Shown one piece after another: positions 57,590 through 64,000 of a stretch of DNA of 64,000 bases (position 1 is the stretch's first letter; each line of letters starts with the position of its first letter). Source of the stretch: Clitoria ternatea (Eukaryota > Streptophyta > Magnoliopsida > Fabales > Fabaceae); assembly GCA_037962975.1 (NCBI GenBank), contig CM075673.1, positions 18,894,001-18,958,000 of the forward strand, given 5' to 3'. The position numbers were made by a program, and so were the translations under genes. The notes below the pieces were generated by a model. That model saw only the letters and a program-made list of their open reading frames with translations, ran no database searches and was not told where the DNA came from.

Positions 57590-58500
57590 GTTTTCCGAGT
57601 GGAACAGGGGTAAATCCGAGTGAAATAAGTATGATTCCGAGTGGAATCATACAAAGAAGGGTTCTCCAAGCGATCTGGCTAAAAATCTGAGTGAAATGAC
57701 ACTGGAAAGCTGTTTTCCGACTGAAATAAGTTTGGGTCCGAGTGAAAATGAACTGGAATGCTGTTTTCCGATTGGAACAGCTTGAATCCGAGTGAAAAAT
57801 GAGTTTTCTGCATGAGATGGCTATGAATCCGAGTGAAATAAAGCTGAGCAGAGTTTTCTAAATGAAATTAATATGTTTTCCGAATGAAACAGAAGCTGAA
57901 AATGGTTTTCTTAATTTAATTATCTTGAATTCTGAGTGAAATAAATTTTTGAGTGAATTAAAACATGAATCCGTGTGAAGTCAGTAGGAAAATGGTTCCC
58001 TGAGTAGCATTGTTTGCAAATCCGAGTGAAAATGAGTCTCTAAGTGAAATAAAGTATAATTCCGAGTGGTATTCAGTCAAAAAGGAGTTTTCTGAGTGAA
58101 ATTAATTATTTCTTGAGTAAATTCTGACTGAAAGGAGTTTGATACGTGAAATAATTATAAATCCGAGTAGAATCATACTGATGAGTTTTTCTGAGTGAAA
58201 TTAAGGTGTTTACCGAGTTAAATCACTGAAAGAGGGTTTCATGAATGAAGCTAAGCTGTTTTCCGAGTGAAATATGTGTTTGGAAGAGTGGTCCGAGTGA
58301 AATAAAAACTGGGAAGATGCTGTCCGAGAGAAATAAGATGTTTTTCGAGTACAATCAGTCTCAGAAGTGTCTTCCGAGTGAAACATAATGATGAAACATT
58401 TTTCTGAGTGGAATAAAATAAGATTCCGAGTAGAATTAGGGTAAAAGTAACTTTCTGAGTGAAAATAATGTATTTTCCCAGTAAAATGTTCTATCCGAAT
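57590..58500. repeat. CCGAGTGAAAT array in G (R/U5 side)
   Basis: About 30 copies of TCCGAGTGAAAT and variants on the plus strand at 15-45-bp spacing. On the element's sense strand this reads ATTTCACTCGGA, the reverse of the array in U3. Confidence 0.8.
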
Positions 58501-59047
58501 GCTCAGGTCGGTTTTTCATAAAATCCGAGCTTATTACTCACTGAATCTGACTTCTATTTTATAATTCCTTGCTGGAACTCACATAAACACCCAGGATCCT
58601 TAATATCTTCACAGTCCAACAACCAGCATATATTTTTATCAATTTAATTATACATATATTCAAATATAAAACAATAACCATAACATTTAATCAAACAACT
58701 CTGAACTGATTATAAGCATTTAGTAATAATTATATATATGTATATACCAATAATAGCAATTAAGCATTTAATTCACATAACACTGAATCTGTCCTGGAAA
58801 GGTGAGGAACCAGGTTCCTTAACCCTTTCCTTTACTCGGTTTTCCCACAGAGCACCCAAGAATATACCCCCTTACCTTTATGGAGCTACTGGAGGAGAAG
58901 AAAAGGCTCCCTTTCACTGTCCTGCACGAATTCCGAGTGAAACAGAAGGGAAAGGAGAGAGACAGAAGTTTGCTGGAAAGGAAAATTGTAATAGAAGTGT
59001 GTTTGCAGCTGTGTTTCGTGTGTGTGTTCTGAGAATCCTTAAGCTGG

Positions 59048-59055
59048 TTTAAATA
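59048..59055 (-). promoter_or_regulatory. TATA-like box, element G 3' LTR
   Basis: The minus strand reads CCCTATTTAAACC. Context and position, between the two motif arrays, fit the promoter. Confidence 0.45.
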
Positions 59056-59269
59056 GGGAGAGAGTGAGTGGAATGGGGGACAGCTTTTCTGAGTGGCTGT
59101 TAGTGGAGTGATAATGGAGAGTCAGTGGAGATTAAATAAGGAGATATGCTGAGTCAGTGCCCATTTCTGGCCGCCCACTAGCTATAATGTGCATGATTGA
59201 ATTAAAATAATCATTAAAGACAAAATTGAAGTCAATACACACAACTGACACTGAATACCGACTGGAATT

Positions 59270-60070
59270 CTTCTTCTTCCACTCGGTTAATCACTATGCC
59301 GACTGGAATTCTTCTTCCGAGTCAACAAATGCAAGGCTCGCTTGAGTGAGGCTTCAATTCTTCACTCGGAATTCCTTTGAAATCATGTACTCAGTTTCTC
59401 ACTCGGTAATACCTGTCCAGACCGAGTTCTCTCTTTCTCAGAGTCTTCACTCAGAAATTCGAGTCTTCATTCACTTGATTCACTCGGTTTAGGATAACTT
59501 CTTCAACTATATTTCTAATTAATGTTTATTTAAGCCATTATCTCTCGGAACAAGGCCTACACGTACGAGTCTCACTCGGTTTTGGTCCAGTAGAGTATAT
59601 CTCACTCGGAATTGGCTCCCTCTACCATTTTCCACTCGGTTTCCTAAGCAAATACACATGCAACCGTTCGGAATTCTTCCCAATTGATTCCACAACATAC
59701 TCTAGTCGGTAGGAAGCATCAAATCAACATAAACATAAGTATATATGCATTCTTTCACTCGGAATACTTCAATCAGAGTAGTTTCCTTCAGAAAAGGAAG
59801 CATTTGGCACGGTTTGACTCGGAAATGAGTCATTCCAGGGTGTTTTGACTCGGAATTTCACCCAGAAGTGGTTCTCCTGAACACACTTCACTCAGAATTG
59901 CCTCTCAGGTCAGGACTCCACTCGGTGGTAGCCTTCTCAGTCATGTTTTACTCGGAAAACATGATACTGACTCGGAATTCTCTCCTTCACTTGGAATTCC
60001 TAATCATTCACTCGGAATTCTTCTCTGTCACTCGGAACAGAGCTCTTTTCACTCGGTTTTTGCATAATTT
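59270..60070. repeat. CACTCGGAAT array in G (U3 side)
   Basis: More than 20 copies of CACTCGGAATT and variants in plus orientation; the sense strand reads ATTCCGAGTG. Opposite in orientation to the array at 57590-58500. Confidence 0.8.
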
Positions 60071-60230
60071 CACTAATAGTCCATGTAAATTCTATTATTA
60101 TGTGCAAAAATGACATTTTTGAGATACTACAGACCATCAACAGGGTATATATTGACTTATTCTTGCTTACAAACCCTCCATAATTAAAATTTACAAGGGT
60201 AAAACTACTTCTAAAAAGAGGGATGTTACA

Positions 60231-60246
60231 TTCTCCTCCCCTTTTA
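60231..60246 (-). other. Polypurine tract of element G
   Basis: The minus strand reads CTAAAAGGGGAGGAGAA next to the LTR, preceded by CGGGACGAAATTC as in other chromoviruses of this clade. Confidence 0.8.
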
Positions 60247-60270
60247 GGAATTTCGTCCCGAAATTCAAAG

Positions 60271-63030
60271 TTAAAATAATTGAGGGTACAATTCTCTCAT
60301 TTTCTCCTCAATTTCCCAAGTAGCATCTCCATCATCTGTTTGACTCCAAACTACCTTGACCAAAGGAATTTCCTTGCCTCTTAGCTGTTTGAGACGTCGG
60401 TCAGCAATCTTAACCGGCGATGCTTCAAAGGTAAGGTTTTCTTTCAGAACAAATTGATCGGGACTTAGAACATGATCAGGGCTTGGTACATATTTGTGAA
60501 GCTGAGGGACATGAAAGACATTATGGAGGTTTGTTAGCTCAGGTGGCAGAGCAATACGAGACGCATGAGTTCCTATCTTTTGCAGAATCTGATAGGGTCC
60601 TACGTATTTGGGGCTTAACTTTTTGGCCTTCAAAGCTCTTCCTACTCTAGTGGTAGGGGTAACTTTGAGAAATACATGATCACCCTCTTCGAATTCTAAT
60701 GGCTTCCGACGTTTGTCGTAGTAACTCTTTTGTCTATCTTGTGAAGCCTTCATTGCCATCTGAATCCTTTGGACTTGTTCTGTAGTCTTCTGAACAATCT
60801 CTGGTCCAATTATTGTCTTCTCACCCGTCTCATACCAACACAAAGGTGTGCGGCATTTTCTTCCATATAAAGCTTCATAAGGGGCCATTCCGATGCTAGC
60901 ATGATAGCTGTTGTTGTAAGTGAACTCAATAAGTGGGAGATATTCTTGCCAACTTCCACCATGTTCCAAGACACAAAGACGTAACAGATCTTCAAGAGTC
61001 TTGATCGTCCTTTCCGATTGTCCGTCTGTCTGTGGGTGGTATGCGGAACTTAACTTCAGACGAGTCCCCAGAGCTTGTTGTAGGCTCTTCCAAAATTGTG
61101 ATGTGAAACGAGGATCTCGATCAGACACGATTACCGTGGGTATCCCATGTAACCGTACGATTTCCTTGATATAGATCTGGGTGAGTTTCTCTAGGGAATA
61201 CTTCATATTGACAGGAATGAAGTGAGCGGTCTTTGTTAATCGATCCACGATTACCCAAATAGCATCATATCCAGCTGATGTTCTGGGAAATCCACTCACG
61301 AAGTCCATAGCAATTTCATCCCATTTCCATTCTGGAATATCCAAAGGACGAAGGGTCCCACTTGGTCGTTGTTGTTCCGCCTTTACCTTCTGACAAATCA
61401 GGCAAGCTGTTATATACTCAGCGATATCCCTTTTCATTCCTTGCCACCAGAATAATTTCTTAAAGTCCTGATACATTTTGGTCGATCCTGGGTGGATACT
61501 GTATTTGCTCTTATGTGCTTCATCAAGGATGGATCTTTTAAGATCTGTATTAACTGGAATACAGAGTCTCTGTTGATACCTGATTGCCCCATGTTCATCT
61601 TTGCTAAACTCTGAGACTCCTTCTTTTGTCTTTTCTACTAGATCTTGTAATTCCTGGTCATTGGCTTGAGCTTCTTTGACTTGTTCCAAGAAATCATTGG
61701 AAATTCTTAGTATTCTAACCATAAGACTTCCCCTTTTTGGTGTCACTGCCAGATTCAAATCGTGAAACTGTTCAATCAATTCCAACTCCTTTGTCATCAT
61801 ATATGATAAACGTAAAGCCTTTCGACTGAGTGCATCAGCTACTACATTTGCTTTCCCAGGATGATATCGAAGTTTAAAATCATAATCTTTGATAAATTCC
61901 ATCCATCTACGTTGTCGCATATTCAACTCCTTCTGGTCGAATAGATACTTCAAGCTCTTATGATCACTGAAGACTTCAAAGCATGTACCATACAAGTAGT
62001 GTCTCCAGATTTTCAAGGCAAATACAACTGCAGCTAATTCCAAGTCATGTGTGGGATAATTCACTTCATGCGTTCTTATCTGTCTTGAAGCATAAGCAAC
62101 AACCTTTCTTTCTTGCATTAGGACACATCCTAGTCCTTGTCTTGACGCATCACAATATACTTCATATGGCTTGGCAGGATCTGGCAAAATCAAGACAGGT
62201 GCACTAGTGAGTCGTTGGCGTAACTCTGTAAAACTGCTTTCGCATTTGTCAGTCCATTCAAATGGTTGATCTTTACGAGTCAGCCTAGTTAAAGGTGCTG
62301 TAATTCGAGAGAAATTCTCGATGAATCGACGATAATATCCGACCAGTCCAAGGAAACTGCGAATTTCCGTCACATTCTTGGGTTGTTCCCAATTTAGTAC
62401 AGCTTCTACCTTTGTAGGATCCACAGCAATTCCTTCCTTAGAGATGACATGTCCTAAAAATTTCACTTCTGTCAACCAGAATTCACATTTTGAAAACTTG
62501 GCGTACAATTGCCTCGCACGCAAAGTATTTAGAACAATTCGGAGATGCTCCTCGTGTTCCTCATGGCTCTTGGAGTAGACGAGAATGTCATCAATGAATA
62601 CAACCATGAATTTGTCCAAGTACTCATGAAAGATTCGATTCATGTATCCCATAAAGACTGTAGGTGCATTTGTAACTCCAAAGGGCATAACAAGATACTC
62701 ATAGTGCCCATATCGTGTTCTGAATGCTGTTTTAGGTACATCATCTTTCTTCACTCTGATTTGATGATAGCCTGATCGCAAATCAATTTTTGAGAAGATA
62801 GTGGCTCCTCGTAATTGGTCCATCAAATCATTAATTCTTGGGAGAGGGTATCGGTTCTTGATCGTAGCTTTATTCAACTGACGATAGTCAACACATAACC
62901 GCATACTACCATCCTTCTTTTTGACTAGAAGAACTGGTGCTCCCCAAGGTGAGACACTGGGTCTTATCATTCCTTTCTCTAAAAGTTCTTCTATTTGTTC
63001 TTTAAGTTCACTGAGTTCCTTAGGTGACAT
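60271..63030 (-). CDS. Element G pol: reverse transcriptase, RNase H, integrase and chromodomain-like tail, open
   Basis: Uninterrupted 919 codons. RT (residues about 20-200) with WGAPVLLVKKKDGSMRLCVDYR, KIDLRSGYHQI and the FIDDILVYS catalytic box. RNase H (about 290-415) with YCDAS, DLELAAVVFALK, FSDHKSL and VADALSR. Integrase zinc region (about 495-545: H, H, CLICQ), catalytic core (MDFVSGF, VSDRDPRF and QTDGQSERT giving the D,D,E triad), GPY motif (YVGPYQIL), and an end resembling a chromodomain (VPLVKV-like IPLVKVVW...ATWEIEEKM). All expected catalytic residues are present. The ATG at 63030 is just the first in frame after a stop; in the intact element this is part of a gag-pol polyprotein. 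Confidence 0.93.
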   Translation of the reverse strand: MSPKELSELKEQIEELLEKGMIRPSVSPWGAPVLLVKKKDGSMRLCVDYRQLNKATIKNRYPLPRINDLMDQLRGATIFSKIDLRSGYHQIRVKKDDVPKTAFRTRYGHYEYLVMPFGVTNAPTVFMGYMNRIFHEYLDKFMVVFIDDILVYSKSHEEHEEHLRIVLNTLRARQLYAKFSKCEFWLTEVKFLGHVISKEGIAVDPTKVEAVLNWEQPKNVTEIRSFLGLVGYYRRFIENFSRITAPLTRLTRKDQPFEWTDKCESSFTELRQRLTSAPVLILPDPAKPYEVYCDASRQGLGCVLMQERKVVAYASRQIRTHEVNYPTHDLELAAVVFALKIWRHYLYGTCFEVFSDHKSLKYLFDQKELNMRQRRWMEFIKDYDFKLRYHPGKANVVADALSRKALRLSYMMTKELELIEQFHDLNLAVTPKRGSLMVRILRISNDFLEQVKEAQANDQELQDLVEKTKEGVSEFSKDEHGAIRYQQRLCIPVNTDLKRSILDEAHKSKYSIHPGSTKMYQDFKKLFWWQGMKRDIAEYITACLICQKVKAEQQRPSGTLRPLDIPEWKWDEIAMDFVSGFPRTSAGYDAIWVIVDRLTKTAHFIPVNMKYSLEKLTQIYIKEIVRLHGIPTVIVSDRDPRFTSQFWKSLQQALGTRLKLSSAYHPQTDGQSERTIKTLEDLLRLCVLEHGGSWQEYLPLIEFTYNNSYHASIGMAPYEALYGRKCRTPLCWYETGEKTIIGPEIVQKTTEQVQRIQMAMKASQDRQKSYYDKRRKPLEFEEGDHVFLKVTPTTRVGRALKAKKLSPKYVGPYQILQKIGTHASRIALPPELTNLHNVFHVPQLHKYVPSPDHVLSPDQFVLKENLTFEASPVKIADRRLKQLRGKEIPLVKVVWSQTDDGDATWEIEEKMRELYPQLF

Positions 63031-63612
63031 TCGATAAGGAGCAATAGAGATTGGTCCTGCACCCGGTATAATGTCAATACTGAACTCAATTTCTCGCTCT
63101 AGTGGTAGCTCTAGTATATCATCAGGAAAAACTTCTAGAAATTCCTAAACAACAGGAATCAGGTCAATTTGAGGAGTTGCCTTACTTTCAGATTCAGTAA
63201 GGATCATGTATAGTTGGACTTCCTTTGCTGGAATTACCTTTTCTGAGTTAATAGGACAAAGATAAGTGTTTTGATCACAATGAGATGTAGTAGACCCGAG
63301 AGTGATGGATCTATTATGACAATCAATCAGAATATGGTTGGCAGCAAGCCAATTCATTCCTAGAACAATATCTAGATCAATCAAAGGCAAACATATCAGA
63401 TCTACTCGATAAGCTTTCCCTTCGATGTTGAGTGGGCATTTCGAACACATGTAAGAAGGGCAAATGGGCTTATTTGTAGCAGTCGTGACAATCATCTTAT
63501 TAGGCAGAGAGGTTGTAGGAAGCTTTAAATGTTTTACACAATCCTCAGATATGAAAGAATGAGTGGCTCCAGAATCATATAATACTTTAATAGAGTACTT
63601 CCTATAAAGCAT
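63031..63612 (-). pseudogene. Element G protease region
   Basis: Minus strand, in frame with pol but separated by a TAG at 63145-63147 (a Gln codon would fit). The active site reads YDSGATHSFISEDC, followed by LDIVLGMNWLAANHI. A second stop just upstream (TAA near 63615, again a likely Gln) separates it from gag. Confidence 0.85.
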
Positions 63613-64000
63613 GTACCTTACACAAGATCGTTCTCTTGTGATACTTCCACACTATTCATAGTAAAAACTCTAGCATTTCCTCCTGGTCTTCCAGTAGAGT
63701 TATTTCCGGGTCTTCTAGGATTATTGTTCTGATTGAAATTGTTGTCGCGGTGCATATTTTGCATCCTTGGGACATTGTTGGTAGAGGTATTTACAGTAGA
63801 TCCTCCACTTCCTTGACCTGTTGGTCGTACTGCCTGTCCTTGAGTTACTTGTTGTTGGTTATTTTTATTTCTGTACCAACAGTCAGCATCACGATGTCCA
63901 ATCCATCCACAAATTGTGCAGTTTTTACCGTTTTGGTTCTCCTGACCTCTAGGAGGAATTCAGTTGGCTGAGTTGAAAGGTCAGAAATATGGCCGATCTG
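63613..64000 (-). pseudogene. Element G gag, C-terminal part
   Basis: The minus-strand frame contains one zinc knuckle (CTICGWIGHRDADC, near 63910-63870) and a Gln/Asn/Gly-rich tail leading to the protease. A TGA near 63958 interrupts it, fitting a CGA to TGA change. The rest of gag is beyond the window. Only one knuckle is visible, unlike the two of elements A and D. Confidence 0.75.

Larger units (their letters stand above)
56312..60230 (-). repeat. Element G 3' LTR (3919 bp)
   Basis: In minus orientation: U3 60230 to about 59056, TATTTAAA box at 59048-59055, then R/U5. It contains two ACTCGG-type arrays of opposite orientation (57590-58500 and 59270-60070). A GGGTGAG block is at 56668-56674, as in the other LTRs. 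The 104-codon frame at 58738-59052 is antisense and unconvincing. Confidence 0.8.
56312..64000 (-). mobile_element. Element G: chromovirus with open pol, runs off right edge
   Basis: A 3' LTR at 56312-60230 (3919 bp, TGTAACACCC...GATGTTACA), then in increasing coordinates a polypurine tract, pol (open for 919 codons), protease and the C-terminal part of gag. The 5' LTR lies beyond 64000, so divergence and target duplication cannot be read. The bases left of the LTR are AAGAA. Tekay/Del-like from integrase and chromodomain motifs, but clearly distinct from A and D. Confidence 0.85.

Overview
This is a stretch of plant nuclear heterochromatin made almost entirely of Ty3/gypsy-class LTR retrotransposons. 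I see no convincing host gene, rRNA, tRNA or CRISPR array. A flowering plant is certain from the element types: an Athila-like element, Tekay/Del-like chromoviruses with chromodomain-type integrase tails, and tRNA-Asp and tRNA-iMet primer sites. A legume would fit the short palindromic motifs in the LTRs, but that is recall-based and uncertain.

Layout. The first 52.4 kb is a five-deep nest. Element A is a chromovirus on the minus strand, running off the left edge, with its 5' LTR at 44170-52414. Its pol is split by element B (1517-41725, minus, Athila-like, 2973-bp LTRs, tRNA-Asp primer site). B's pol is split by element C (7077-34627, plus, 1.72-kb LTRs, perfect 5-bp duplication ACCAC). C is split exactly at its polypurine tract/3' LTR junction by element D (14392-32906, minus, chromovirus close to A, duplication AGTTT). 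D's gag is split by element E (21228-30197, minus, 1.55-kb LTRs about 0.8% different, duplication CTCAT). A 5.19-kb solo LTR, F (45089-50277, plus, duplication GAATC), interrupts A's LTR. To the right lie about 0.9 kb of unassigned DNA, a truncated LTR H (about 53287-56311), and chromovirus G (56312 to beyond 64000, minus), whose RT-RNase H-integrase-chromodomain frame is open over 919 codons.

How the pieces work together. A, B, D and G carry reverse transcriptase and integrase domains, although only G's pol is largely uninterrupted. C and E do not: each has an Athila-type gag-protease region followed by a second gene (ORF2) of 433-435 codons in the place where RT/RNase H/integrase would be. 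The two ORF2 proteins are homologous. They resemble the family annotated in plants as 'putative plant transposon protein' (Pfam PF20167, from memory). C and E therefore look non-autonomous, presumably mobilised by an Athila-like partner such as B, with which they share primer site, gag type, polypurine-tract context and a 3' non-coding block.

The most interesting signal is not a gene. Short GC-rich dyad motifs (CGCTTNAGCG in A, B, C, D and H; ACGCTACGCGT in E; TAATCGATTA in F) and arrays of ACTCGGA (A, B, G and H) are clustered in the LTRs of otherwise unrelated elements. In both C and E the element's own motif is clustered twice: upstream of the LTR TATA box, and again just upstream of ORF2. 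That layout suggests ORF2 is separately expressed. All similarity statements come from reading the sequence; no alignment or database search was run.
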